15,398 bases of DNA from Candidatus Segatella mututuai (GCA_002439605.1 DJOI01000076.1:6241-21638); one strand, 5' to 3'; shown: positions 1 through 7,346, numbered from the stretch's first letter. A program made the numbers and translations. Notes: a model not told the origin generated them from the sequence alone.

Positions 1-780
1 ACCCTCGGGCGCAACATCACCGCCCTGGAGGTGGACGGCGTGTTCGACGACTGCCAGGCCTTGGTGAAGTCGGCCTTCATGGACGAGGAGCTCAACAAGC
101 ACATGAAGCTCACCTCGGCCAACTCCATCAACGTGGCGCGCTTCCTGCCGCAGGCGTTCTACTACTTCAACGCCTACGCACGCATGAAGGAGAAGGGACT
201 GGCCGATAAGCTCGTCGTCTGCGTGCCCAGCGGCAACTTCGGCAACATCACGGCAGGCCTCTTCGCACACGAGATGGGGCTGCCCATCCACCGATTCATA
301 GCCGCCAACAACGCCAACGACATCTTCTACAACTACCTGCGTACAGGAAAGTACGACCCACAGCCCAGCAAGCAGACCATCGCCAACGCCATGGACGTGG
401 GCGACCCGTCGAACTTCGCACGCATCTACGACCTCTACAAGGGCGACCACGAGGCCATCGCCTCCTACATCGGCGGTGCCACGTACAAGGACGAGCAGAT
501 AGCCCAGACCATGAAACAGTGCTTCAACGACACCAAGTACGTGCTCGACCCCCACGGAGCCTGCGGCTACCGCGCACTGAAGGAGCAACTGGAGCCGGGA
601 GAGACCGGCGTGTTCCTCGAGACCGCCCACCCCGCCAAGTTCAAGGAGAAGGTGGACGCAATCCTCGGCACCGACATCGAGATTCCGGCGCGCCTCGCCG
701 AATTCATGAAGGGCAAGAAACAGAGCGTGGAGATGGGAAAGGACTTCGCCGCATTCAAAAAGTACCTGATGAACGAATAA
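1..780 (+). CDS. thrC: threonine synthase, C-terminal part (5' end outside window)
   Basis: The reading frame is open from base 1, so the gene begins before the window; 259 residues are visible, compared with roughly 430 usual for the family, so about the last 60% is present. Threonine synthase is a cytoplasmic PLP enzyme that converts O-phospho-L-homoserine to L-threonine and phosphate, the last step of threonine synthesis. The fragment opens with GRNITALEVDG and contains VPSGNFGNITAGLFA, the glycine-rich loop that holds the PLP phosphate, followed by HRFIAANNAND; all are typical of the bacterial thrC family. The PLP-binding lysine lies upstream and cannot be checked. A GTG at 31 could be mistaken for a start, but the family match continues upstream of it. 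Base composition is GC-rich (42 of 60 G+C at 541-600). It ends 51 nt before tcdA on the same strand; joint transcription is possible but unproven. Confidence 0.95.
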   Translation, partial: TLGRNITALEVDGVFDDCQALVKSAFMDEELNKHMKLTSANSINVARFLPQAFYYFNAYARMKEKGLADKLVVCVPSGNFGNITAGLFAHEMGLPIHRFIAANNANDIFYNYLRTGKYDPQPSKQTIANAMDVGDPSNFARIYDLYKGDHEAIASYIGGATYKDEQIAQTMKQCFNDTKYVLDPHGACGYRALKEQLEPGETGVFLETAHPAKFKEKVDAILGTDIEIPARLAEFMKGKKQSVEMGKDFAAFKKYLMNE

Positions 781-831
781 GACGATGGCGGAAAGAGGAA
801 CAAAGGTTAACGTATTTTCAGAAGAAAGGAA

Positions 832-1713
832 ATGGGAAGCAAGATAACAACGATGGAACGAGGAATGCAGCGCCGCACGGAGCTGCTCCTGGGAAAGGAA
901 AACCTCGAGAAACTGCAGACGGCACGCGTGCTCGTCTTCGGGCTCGGAGGCGTCGGCTCGTGGTGCGCCGAGGCACTGGTGCGCAGCGGCGTGCGCCACA
1001 TCACCATCGTGGACAGCGACCGGGTGTGCGTGACCAACTGCAACCGGCAGCTGATGGCCACGAGCCGCACCATCGGCCAGGTGAAGGTGGACGCCCTGCG
1101 CGAACGACTACTGGAGCTCAACCCCGACGCCAACGTCACCGCCTACCAGAAAATCTACGAGGCTAAGAACGCCGACGAGTTCCACATGGAGGAATACGAC
1201 TACATCGTCGATGCCATCGACTCGCTCAAGGACAAGGCCGACCTCATACTCCGAGCCACGTCGCTCCCGGGACACGTCACGTTCGTGTCGTCCATGGGAG
1301 CCGCCCTCAGGCGTGACCCCTTCATGATAAGGAAGGCGGAGTTTTGGAAGGTGAAGGGCGACCCGCTGGCACGGGCCCTGCGCAAGAAATTCAAGAAGAA
1401 CAAGACCACGCCCCGCCGCAAGTTCATGTGTGTATACAGCGAGGAGAAGCCGATGGACAACATGGGCGTGAACAAAGCCTGCGGCACGGGCGGATGCCTA
1501 TGCCCCAAGGCAAAGTTGCTGAGCGGCGAGAGAGGCACCGACACCGCCGTGTACGACGCACCCGGAGACCAGCGGCTCGTCGAGCACGAATGGTGTTCCA
1601 CCAAGGCACAAATCAACGGCTCGCTCTGCCACATCACGGCCTCCTTCGGCATGGCGATGGCAGGAATCATCATCAACGACATCGTCGACCGGGCAGGACA
1701 GACAGAGGAATGA
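832..1713 (+). CDS. tcdA: tRNA threonylcarbamoyladenosine dehydratase (TcdA/CsdL, ThiF/E1-like)
   Basis: This 293-residue protein belongs to the ThiF/MoeB/E1-like superfamily. TcdA uses ATP to dehydrate t6A at position 37 of ANN-decoding tRNAs into cyclic ct6A. The nucleotide-binding loop G37-L-G-G-V-G-S-W lies in the typical place, followed by the acidic D61-S-D segment and CVTNCNRQ at about residues 66-73, which is the TcdA signature (CVTNTNRQ in E. coli, from memory). DAIDSLKDK further on matches the adenylate-handling region. The start at 832 is preceded by an AAAGGA-like purine run; ATGs at 853 and 868 would also keep the whole fold, so the true start is uncertain by a dozen residues. 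The C-terminal third carries a cysteine-rich stretch (CGTGGCLC) not present in the E. coli protein as I recall it. GC-rich like thrC. Confidence 0.93.
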   Translation: MGSKITTMERGMQRRTELLLGKENLEKLQTARVLVFGLGGVGSWCAEALVRSGVRHITIVDSDRVCVTNCNRQLMATSRTIGQVKVDALRERLLELNPDANVTAYQKIYEAKNADEFHMEEYDYIVDAIDSLKDKADLILRATSLPGHVTFVSSMGAALRRDPFMIRKAEFWKVKGDPLARALRKKFKKNKTTPRRKFMCVYSEEKPMDNMGVNKACGTGGCLCPKAKLLSGERGTDTAVYDAPGDQRLVEHEWCSTKAQINGSLCHITASFGMAMAGIIINDIVDRAGQTEE

Positions 1714-1745
1714 AAGGCAATGCGCCGAAGCCCAAGGCGCAAGCC

Positions 1746-1792
1746 CAACATTCCCCACTCCCCTTCTACATTACTCAACATTCCCCACTCCC
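1746..1792. repeat. 17-bp direct repeat, two copies, 30-bp period
   Basis: CAACATTCCCCACTCCC occurs at 1746-1762 and again at 1776-1792, with a 13-base spacer that itself holds a degenerate CTACATTACT. It lies just after tcdA, in the 207-nt gap before azlC. It is not coding in any convincing way. Function unknown; it resembles low-complexity intergenic repeats rather than a regulatory array. Confidence 0.8.
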
Positions 1793-1877
1793 AAGAATCC
1801 AGAAGCATGGCTCGTAAGAAGAACATACCACAAACATGTTATTTTTAGCCAGCCAAGACCATATTCCTGACTGATTT

Positions 1878-1909
1878 TTTCATTTTCTCATTAAATGAAG
1901 TTACTTTTG
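1878..1909 (+). promoter_or_regulatory. Bacteroidota-type promoter of azlCD
   Basis: The -7 box TACTTTTG (1902-1909) matches TAnnTTTG exactly. A TTTC at 1878-1881, 20 nt upstream, is a degenerate version of the -33 TTTG. The box ends only 11 nt before the azlC ATG, so the transcript would have almost no leader. Confidence 0.6.
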
Positions 1910-1920
1910 CAAAAAATTAT

Positions 1921-2601
1921 ATGGGAAAAAGAAAAACCGCATTACGCCACGCTTTTCATGCCTCCGTGCCAATCATGGCAGGCTATGGCTTCTTAGGAAT
2001 GACCTATGGCATTTACATGCACGAGCTGGGCTTCAGCTTCGTGTACCCGATGCTGCTCGCCGTCACGGTTTACGCAGGCAGCGCGGAATTCCTGTTGGGC
2101 AACATGCTGTTGGGCAGTTTCCACCCCTTGCAAGCCTTTCTCATCGTCTTGATGGTAAATGCCCGACACCTGTTTTACGGGCTCTCGATGCTCGAGAAAT
2201 ACAAGGGCTTGGGATGGAAGAAGTTTTTTCTCGTCTTCGGAATGTCGGACGAAACCTTTGCCCTCACAAGCGGAACCAAGATTCCTGAAGGAACAGACAA
2301 GGGATGGTACCTGCTATGGATTACCTGGCTCGACGAAACCTACTGGGTCGTAGGAGCCACCATCGGCGGACTGATCGGGCCTTTCCTACCCTTCGACCTC
2401 AAGGGGCTGGACTTTGTGCTGACGGCCATGTTCACGGCAATCTTCGCAGACAACTGGCTCCGGGAGAGCAACCACACCAGCAGCATCTCGGGGCTCGTCA
2501 TCTCCGGTCTCTGCCTCCTGATGTTCGGCGCCGACCATTTCATCATCCCGAGCATGGCAGTCATCCTGTTGTTCCTAACCCTCAAAAAAAGAAAAGCATG
2601 A
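1921..2601 (+). CDS. azlC: AzlC family branched-chain amino acid exporter subunit
   Basis: This 226-residue, very hydrophobic protein is the large subunit of the AzlCD permease, an inner-membrane exporter of branched-chain amino acids and analogues. Family landmarks are visible: the N-terminal segment with MAGYGFLGMTYGIYM, then VTVYAGSAEFLLGNMLL, then LIVLMVNARHLFYGLSMLEKY, which carries the conserved N-x-R-H-x-x-Y-G-x-S motif of AzlC. Several membrane segments follow up to LKKRKA at the C terminus. The ATG at 1921 fits the normal family start, since a positively charged leader precedes the first membrane segment. No Shine-Dalgarno sequence is visible, and the promoter -7 box lies immediately upstream. 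The stop overlaps the azlD start (ATGA), a typical coupling for two subunits needed in equal amounts. Confidence 0.93.
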   Translation: MGKRKTALRHAFHASVPIMAGYGFLGMTYGIYMHELGFSFVYPMLLAVTVYAGSAEFLLGNMLLGSFHPLQAFLIVLMVNARHLFYGLSMLEKYKGLGWKKFFLVFGMSDETFALTSGTKIPEGTDKGWYLLWITWLDETYWVVGATIGGLIGPFLPFDLKGLDFVLTAMFTAIFADNWLRESNHTSSISGLVISGLCLLMFGADHFIIPSMAVILLFLTLKKRKA

Positions 2602-2915
2602 CCACACTTCAACAAATCATCATGGTTTCGGCAGGCGTAGCTGCCACCATGCTCACCCGCTTCATCCCCTTCGTCGTTTTCCGTCCCGGAAAGCCTACGC
2701 CCAAGCACATCTTGTACTTAGGAAAGGTGCTGCCACCATCGGTCTTCGCCCTCTTGGTGGTTTATTGCCTAAGAAACATCCATTCACCCAACTACGACAC
2801 CATGGCGCAGTTGGCAGCCGTAGCCTTCACATTCCTCATCCATACATGGAAAAGAAACCTACTGTGGTCGATTGCATCTGGAACCATCCTCTACATGATA
2901 CTCATCAGAATCTAA
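2598..2915 (+). CDS. azlD: AzlD family branched-chain amino acid transport small subunit
   Basis: A 105-residue hydrophobic protein starting at the ATG inside the ATGA overlap with azlC. Three to four membrane segments can be read: IIMVSAGVAATMLTRFIPFVVF, then VLPPSVFALLVVYCL, then MAQLAAVAFTFLIHTW, then LLWSIASGTILYMIL. The T-R-F-x-P-F near the N terminus and the Y-L-G-x-x-L-P-P-S-V segment are AzlD hallmarks. It acts with AzlC as the small subunit of the exporter. The same frame is open further upstream inside azlC, but family alignment and the translational-coupling overlap support 2598. No convincing terminator was seen after it; the next gene has its own promoter. Confidence 0.93.
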   Translation: MTTLQQIIMVSAGVAATMLTRFIPFVVFRPGKPTPKHILYLGKVLPPSVFALLVVYCLRNIHSPNYDTMAQLAAVAFTFLIHTWKRNLLWSIASGTILYMILIRI

Positions 2916-3032
2916 CCAAATGCCAGCATCGGGGGAACGCCAAACTGAGAATCAAAAGAATCGTATAAAAAAGAAGAAATCATAAAAGATGTTTACCCCC
3001 GTCATTTCCTCAAACATTATGCTGTAAAAAAA

Positions 3033-3063
3033 TTGTCCAAATCATTTTTTATCCGTACCTTTG
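3033..3063 (+). promoter_or_regulatory. Bacteroidota-type promoter of the sigma factor gene
   Basis: TACCTTTG at 3056-3063 is an exact TAnnTTTG -7 box, and TTG at 3033-3035 sits 20 nt upstream in the -33 position. Transcription would start near 3070, leaving a leader of roughly 15-20 nt before the ATG at 3088. Confidence 0.75.
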
Positions 3064-3087
3064 CCCACAAACAAAAGAAACAACAAG

Positions 3088-3705
3088 ATGGAAGCAAAAA
3101 ATATCAATCAACTGGTCACAGAAAATCTGAATTACGTAAAATCGCTGGCCAACAGGTTCAAGGGAAAAGGAGTAGACTTCGACGACTTGGTGAGCGAGGG
3201 ATACATGGCCATGACGCAAGCGGCACAAAAATACGACGCCGGGCGCGGCACCCAGTTCATAGCCTATGCCGCTCCATTCATCCGCAAGGCCATGGAACAG
3301 GCCATCAAGCAACAGTCAGCCTCTTACGCAATGTCCAAGGATGATCGTCAGCAACCCAACAAAAAACTCAGCCGACCGCTCTCCATAGACGCTCCCCTTG
3401 GCGCAAACAACAAGTATACCCTGCTCGACATACTGATAAACAAGGACGCACAGACGGAGGAAGAGAACACTTACTTCCGCCTCGTTTCCGAAGACCTGAA
3501 AGCCGCCATCGAAACTCTCGACGAACGTGAGCGCGAGGTTATACGCAAGTTCTACGGCATAGGTTGCCCCCATATACCCATGGCAGACATCGCCGAAGAC
3601 ATGGAACTGAAACGGGAAAGAGTGAGGCAGATAAGAGACAAGGCTGTGAGAAAGATGGCCAAACAAGCAAAGACCAAGGTTCTGAAGACTCTGCTGAGAA
3701 AATAA
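3088..3705 (+). CDS. short RpoD-like sigma-70 family RNA polymerase sigma factor
   Basis: This 205-residue protein binds RNA polymerase core and directs it to promoters. Region 2 covers about residues 8-75 (VTENLNYVKSLANRF, then DFDDLVSEGYMAMTQAAQKYD, then FIAYAAPFIRKAMEQAI), with the aromatic and charged residues used in -7/-10 recognition and melting. A reduced linker RPLSIDAPLG...LLDILIN resembles the end of region 3.2. Region 4 (LDEREREVIRKFYG to MADIAEDMELKRERVRQIRDKAVRKM) gives the -33/-35 binding helix-turn-helix. Regions 1.1, 1.2 and most of 3 are missing, so it is shorter than Bacteroidota primary sigma factors (about 285 residues) but closer to them than to ECF factors. ATG 3088 is chosen because an in-frame TTG at 3061 lies inside the promoter box. 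The regulon is unknown. Confidence 0.92.
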   Translation: MEAKNINQLVTENLNYVKSLANRFKGKGVDFDDLVSEGYMAMTQAAQKYDAGRGTQFIAYAAPFIRKAMEQAIKQQSASYAMSKDDRQQPNKKLSRPLSIDAPLGANNKYTLLDILINKDAQTEEENTYFRLVSEDLKAAIETLDEREREVIRKFYGIGCPHIPMADIAEDMELKRERVRQIRDKAVRKMAKQAKTKVLKTLLRK

Positions 3706-3799
3706 AATAAGATAAGACCGGCACACAACCACAAAGATACGGCAAAACAAGATACAAGCCCCATTTTTTCATGTTTTTTATTAATTATATTCAAATAAA

Positions 3800-3830
3800 T
3801 TGCCCATGTAAAATAAAAGCAGTAATTTTG
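3800..3830 (+). promoter_or_regulatory. Bacteroidota-type promoter of the LTA-synthase-like gene
   Basis: TAATTTTG at 3823-3830 is an exact TAnnTTTG -7 box, with TTG at 3800-3802 spaced 20 nt upstream. The predicted leader is about 20 nt. It probably drives the LTA-synthase-like and PAP2 genes together, since no similar box was found between them. Confidence 0.72.
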
Positions 3831-3856
3831 TCCTAAAAATCAAAACAACAGGTAGA

Positions 3857-5749
3857 ATGAACAAAATCGGAGGAATGAAACAAATCATATGGTTCATGAG
3901 AACATACGTCATGCTCATGGCCATCTTCATACTGCAGAAACCATTATTCATGCTCGCTACCCACGGTGCTTCACAAATGTCGTGGAGAGAGGCTTTCTCA
4001 GAAATGATACCCGTCATGTTTCACGGGCTCCGCATCGACCTGTCGATGGCAAGTTACCTCATGCTCCTGCCTGGCTTGCTGCTGCTTGCCTATGTTTGGA
4101 TAAGACAAGAGTTCATACGCCCGGCATTCAACGCCTACATGGGCATCATAGCGGTTGCCACATCTTTTTGTTTTGTTCTCAACGCCGTACTCTACCCATA
4201 TTGGTGCTTCCCCTTGGACAGCACGCCTTTCTTCTATTTCTTCACATCACCCACCGATGCTTTTGCAAGCGCCACTTTCTGGGAGATTTTGTTAGGCATC
4301 CTTGCCCTTGCAGCCATTTCGGTACTGAACTGGCGACTTCTGCGCATGCCCAAGCCTCGACGCGACAGATATGGAAGACGCGACTATAGAAACGAGGGAT
4401 TGGACTGCCACCGCATGCGCACGTCTATCATCCTCCTCGCCATGACAGCCCTGCTCATCATACCTATCCGCGGAGGATTCTCCGTGGCTACGACCAATAC
4501 TGGAACTGCATATTTCAGCCAAACGCCTTACCTCAACCACTCGGCGGTAAACCCCATGTTCAGTCTTTTCGAATCAATGACAAGACAGCAGAACCTACAA
4601 GAACAATATCGCTACATGGACGAGGGCGAAGCCAACAAGATATTCAGCACGATGGTGAGCCAAAGCGACAAGAACACCTACCCCATCCTTAGCGACGAGG
4701 CACGCAAACACGCTCCCGATATTCTGCTCGTTATAATGGAAAGCTTCGCAAGCGACTTGCTTCCATCCATGGGCACGCAGAAAGACGTGGCGGTTTGCCT
4801 CGACTCAATAGCCCAGCAAGGCATTCTCTTCAATCGATTCTACGCCAATAGCTTCAGAACCGACCGAGGACTCGTGGCCATCCTGAGCGGCTATCCTGCA
4901 CAGCCCACGATGAGCATCATGAAGGATCCCAACAAGTCGAGCCACCTGCCTTCTATCTCCAAGTCGTTGGTGAAATACAAGAACTACCAGACCGCCTACT
5001 ACTATGGAGGCGACATCAACTTCACCAACCAGCGCTCTTACCTCATCTCGCAAGGTTTCCAGCACATCACGTCAGACAAGGACTTTCCTATAGAACAGCG
5101 ACTCAGCAAATGGGGAGTACACGACCATATCGTGGCCGACAAACTGATGTACGACATAGAACACGAAAAGACAACAGGTCGTCCTGTGTTCAGAGTCTTC
5201 CAGACATCAAGCAGCCATGAGCCTTTCGAAGTTCCCTACAGCCGGCTAAAAGACAAACGACTGAATGCCTTTGCCTATACCGACAGCGTGATGGGAGCCA
5301 TCGTGCGCAGATACCGCAAGCTGCCCAAATGGAAAAATACACTCGTCATCTTCGTTCCAGACCATGTTGGAGGCTATAAGGAGCACCTCGACAATGGCGA
5401 CAGAAGCCGTTACCAGATACCTCTCATCCTGACGGGTGGAGCTATAGCCCATCCTATGAAAATAAAACTCATCGGTTCGCAGCAGGATATCGCCGCCACA
5501 CTATTGGGACAATTAGGAGTGGAGCACAAAGATTTCCTCTTCAGCAAGAACATGCTGAGCGACGCAACACCTAAGTTTGCCTTCTTTACTATCAACGATG
5601 CCTTTGGCGTGGTAAGCGAGGAAAACTCGCTGATATTCGACAACAAGAGCAAAAAGGTGCTATACGACAAAGGTGCCAAACCTGGCTACAACATCAAGCG
5701 CGGGCAGGCATACCTCCAGAAACTGTATGACGACATCAGCAAAAAATAA
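3857..5749 (+). CDS. LTA synthase family membrane phosphotransferase (sulfatase/alkaline phosphatase fold)
   Basis: This 630-residue protein has about five N-terminal membrane segments (roughly residues 10-210) followed by a periplasmic domain of the alkaline phosphatase superfamily. Metal and active-site positions can be read: E295 in LLVIMESFAS, the nucleophile-position T335 in NSFRTDRG, H454 in SSHEPF, and D502-H503 in VPDHVGG. This is the order seen in LtaS and in phosphoglycerol/phosphoethanolamine transferases. Such enzymes move a phospho-alcohol head group from a phospholipid to a glycolipid or polymer outside the membrane. Gram-negative Bacteroidota do not make classical lipoteichoic acid, so the real acceptor is unknown. 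The start may be 3857 or the ATG at 3875, which directly abuts a GGAGGA; 3857 is kept. A PAP2 phosphatase follows after 69 nt and could recycle the lipid by-product. Confidence 0.9.
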   Translation: MNKIGGMKQIIWFMRTYVMLMAIFILQKPLFMLATHGASQMSWREAFSEMIPVMFHGLRIDLSMASYLMLLPGLLLLAYVWIRQEFIRPAFNAYMGIIAVATSFCFVLNAVLYPYWCFPLDSTPFFYFFTSPTDAFASATFWEILLGILALAAISVLNWRLLRMPKPRRDRYGRRDYRNEGLDCHRMRTSIILLAMTALLIIPIRGGFSVATTNTGTAYFSQTPYLNHSAVNPMFSLFESMTRQQNLQEQYRYMDEGEANKIFSTMVSQSDKNTYPILSDEARKHAPDILLVIMESFASDLLPSMGTQKDVAVCLDSIAQQGILFNRFYANSFRTDRGLVAILSGYPAQPTMSIMKDPNKSSHLPSISKSLVKYKNYQTAYYYGGDINFTNQRSYLISQGFQHITSDKDFPIEQRLSKWGVHDHIVADKLMYDIEHEKTTGRPVFRVFQTSSSHEPFEVPYSRLKDKRLNAFAYTDSVMGAIVRRYRKLPKWKNTLVIFVPDHVGGYKEHLDNGDRSRYQIPLILTGGAIAHPMKIKLIGSQQDIAATLLGQLGVEHKDFLFSKNMLSDATPKFAFFTINDAFGVVSEENSLIFDNKSKKVLYDKGAKPGYNIKRGQAYLQKLYDDISKK

Positions 5750-5818
5750 CCTCTACGCCCCTACAAAAATAATATAATAGTTCTCGAGTAAAAACAAAAA
5801 AGAATTTAGAAAACACGA

Positions 5819-6526
5819 ATGACAGACATGCTCAACACTCTGGAACAGGCAGACACCCAACTCTTGTTGTTCCTCAACGGATTTCACAATAGTTATTGGG
5901 ACTATTTCATGATGATGTACAGCAGCCGATTTGTGTGGATTCCATTTTACGCAAGTTTCCTCTATGTGATGTTCCGCAACTACGATTGGCGTTCTTCGAC
6001 AAAATGCCTCATTGCCATCATCGCCATCGTATTGCTCTGCGACCAAACCACATCAGGGCTAATCAAACCTATGGTAGAACGACTGAGACCAAGCAATACA
6101 GACAACCCCATCTCGCCCATGGTACACATAGTGAGCAACTATCGGGGTGGCAGATATGGATTCCCATCCTCTCATGCCGCCAATGCATGGGGAATGTTTT
6201 TCTTTGCCATGTATCTCACCCGCAACAGGAAGCTAAGCCTTTTCCTCTTGGCATGGGCCGTGGTGATGGCATTCTCGCGCACCTATATGGGAGTGCACTA
6301 TCCTGGCGACATCTTGGTAGGCATCCTTTTCGGAGCCTTGTTCGCCACCCTGTGTTATTATCTATTGGACTACGCCGACCCACAGGGCACAGAGCAATGG
6401 AAAGCAACCAACAGACAGCTAAGATTCTCGTGGCTTCCTTTCACTACGGGCGTCATCTCTGTCATGATAATGCTTATAGCTGCAGCCTTCATGGCCACCA
6501 CACAGATGGAAATCTTCTTCAACTAA
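5819..6526 (+). CDS. PAP2 superfamily membrane phosphatase
   Basis: A 235-residue membrane protein with all three parts of the PAP2 catalytic signature: K83-P-M-V-E-R-L-R90-P91 (KX6RP), P116-S-S-H119 (PSGH motif with S in place of G), and S153-R154-TYMGV-H160-YPG-D164 (SRX5HX3D). H160 is the expected nucleophile and H119 the acid. Membrane segments surround these motifs, placing the active site on the periplasmic face. Family members remove phosphate from undecaprenyl diphosphate, phosphatidic acid, phosphatidylglycerophosphate or lipid A. The exact substrate cannot be told from the sequence; an undecaprenyl-diphosphate or lipid A phosphatase are the leading options. Its place directly after the LTA-synthase-like gene suggests a joint envelope-lipid task. 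No promoter box was found in front of it. Confidence 0.92.
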   Translation: MTDMLNTLEQADTQLLLFLNGFHNSYWDYFMMMYSSRFVWIPFYASFLYVMFRNYDWRSSTKCLIAIIAIVLLCDQTTSGLIKPMVERLRPSNTDNPISPMVHIVSNYRGGRYGFPSSHAANAWGMFFFAMYLTRNRKLSLFLLAWAVVMAFSRTYMGVHYPGDILVGILFGALFATLCYYLLDYADPQGTEQWKATNRQLRFSWLPFTTGVISVMIMLIAAAFMATTQMEIFFN

Positions 6527-6607
6527 AGAAACAAGGAAAGCCGGAGGTAAAAGCACCAAAAAATCATCAACAACAATACTAATATATTAATCAAAATCAG
6601 AAGCAAT

Positions 6608-6997
6608 ATGAAACAATTGATGTTTTTAGCAATCGCTGCTCTCGGTCTTACCATGGCAGCTTGCAATGGAAAGAAGGCAGAACAGCCACAGGAAACGACC
6701 ACTAAGGCAACAGCTGTTACCGATACTGCCTTCCAAAACAAGGCCGCCGGCGACTACCAAAGCTATGACGGGAGCAAGGTCATCACGCTAAACAGCGACC
6801 TGACCGTAACCACCAAAAACACGCAGGACTACTACAAGTGGGAACTGATAGCCAAGCCTGAAGGCGACCAGACTGTCATCCTTCTCGACCGCAAGGGAAT
6901 GGACAAGGACATTCAGACACAGGTACAGATAGATGTAGCCGAGGGTATGATGATTGTCAACAACGAGACCTTCCGCAAGAAGCAAGAGGCTAAGTAA
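6608..6997 (+). CDS. small predicted lipoprotein of unknown function
   Basis: A 129-residue protein with a clear lipoprotein signal: M-K-Q-L, a hydrophobic stretch, and a lipobox L-T-M-A-A-C, giving cysteine 19 as the lipidated residue. The mature part begins NGKKAEQPQETTTKA, a flexible linker, and then forms a small, probably beta-rich domain (DYQSYDGSKVITLNSDLTVTT, then YYKWELI, then QTVILLDRKG, then GMMIVNNETFRKK). The alternation of short strands recalls the lipocalin-like/NlpE-N-type lipoproteins common in Bacteroidota, but the CXXC typical of NlpE is absent, so no family is claimed. It is the last gene before a strong terminator and may belong to the same envelope unit as the two genes upstream. 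Confidence 0.85.
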   Translation: MKQLMFLAIAALGLTMAACNGKKAEQPQETTTKATAVTDTAFQNKAAGDYQSYDGSKVITLNSDLTVTTKNTQDYYKWELIAKPEGDQTVILLDRKGMDKDIQTQVQIDVAEGMMIVNNETFRKKQEAK

Positions 6998-7005
6998 TAC
7001 AATCG

Positions 7006-7054
7006 AGTAGGAGGTAAACACTAAACATAGGTGTTTATCTCCTACTTTCGTTTT
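7006..7054 (+). terminator. strong intrinsic terminator after the lipoprotein gene
   Basis: AGTAGGAGGTAAACAC (7006-7021) pairs with GTGTTTATCTCCTACT (7031-7046) over 16 positions with a single G-U pair. The loop is TAAACATAG, and the stem is followed by TTCGTTTT. It separates the core-type genes on the left from the accessory region on the right. Confidence 0.88.
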
Positions 7055-7246
7055 CCGACCTCTCATACCACCGCGCACATGTGGTTTCTATTTTGGGTGT
7101 CTTCGCTATCATATAAAACTGTTGGACTTGTGGCAGAACCCATTGAGAGATCGTTTCAAAAAATCTCTTTAACACCGTGATAATTTGCAATTTGGATAAT
7201 TGCGGATATTCGTTTTTTGTTTTATGCTACAAAGGTGGTTAGAAAA
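7055..7246. other. gene-free stretch before the WYL regulator
   Basis: I see no credible gene here. It holds an 8-bp palindrome CACATGTG and a weak hairpin GAGAGAT...ATCTCTT with an 11-nt loop but no T-run. With the terminator on its left and the operator and promoter on its right, it completes the 349-nt space between the lipoprotein and WYL genes. Confidence 0.6.
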
Positions 7247-7305
7247 TGAGAAAAAATAGTGGCACAATATAAAACATTTTTGAATCTGCGCAATAGTTTT
7301 TCTCA
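7247..7305 (+). promoter_or_regulatory. inverted repeat, candidate operator of the WYL gene
   Basis: TGAGAAAAAATA (7247-7258) and TAGTTTTTCTCA (7294-7305) are reverse complements with one mismatch over 12 bp, separated by 35 nt. A looser match continues outwards (GAAAA on the left, TTTTTC on the right). The right arm lies about 10-20 nt before the -7 box at 7315, so a bound protein would block RNA polymerase. WYL regulators of the BrxR/CapW kind are known to repress their own promoters through inverted repeats; the assignment here is inference. Confidence 0.5.
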
Positions 7306-7314
7306 CTTTTTCAT

Positions 7315-7322
7315 TATCTTTG
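7315..7322 (+). promoter_or_regulatory. -7 box of the WYL regulator gene
   Basis: TATCTTTG matches TAnnTTTG exactly and ends 24 nt before the ATG at 7347. A clear -33 TTTG is missing at the expected distance; the region is occupied by the right arm of the inverted repeat, which may mean the promoter is weak or needs a factor. Confidence 0.65.
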
Positions 7323-7346
7323 TGATAGAATTAAAAAGAATTGAAT

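Noticed and set aside
519..1166. Long arginine-rich open frame across the thrC-tcdA junction
   Set aside because: Out-of-frame shadow of two clear genes in GC-rich DNA; its translation has the R/G/P/H bias of such shadows.
1721..1741. TGCGCC/GGCGCA hairpin after tcdA as a terminator
   Set aside because: Only a 6-bp stem and no T-run; it could be a weak hairpin but cannot be supported as a terminator.
2930..3001. CGGGGG...CCCCCG pairing after azlD as a terminator
   Set aside because: The loop would be about 60 nt and no T-run follows.
3061..3087. TTG start for the sigma factor at 3061
   Set aside because: The TTG is part of the TACCTTTG promoter box, so it would not be transcribed; ATG 3088 fits the family.
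7341..7346. TTG start for the WYL gene at 7341
   Set aside because: An ATG follows two codons later and is the more likely start; the difference is only two residues.
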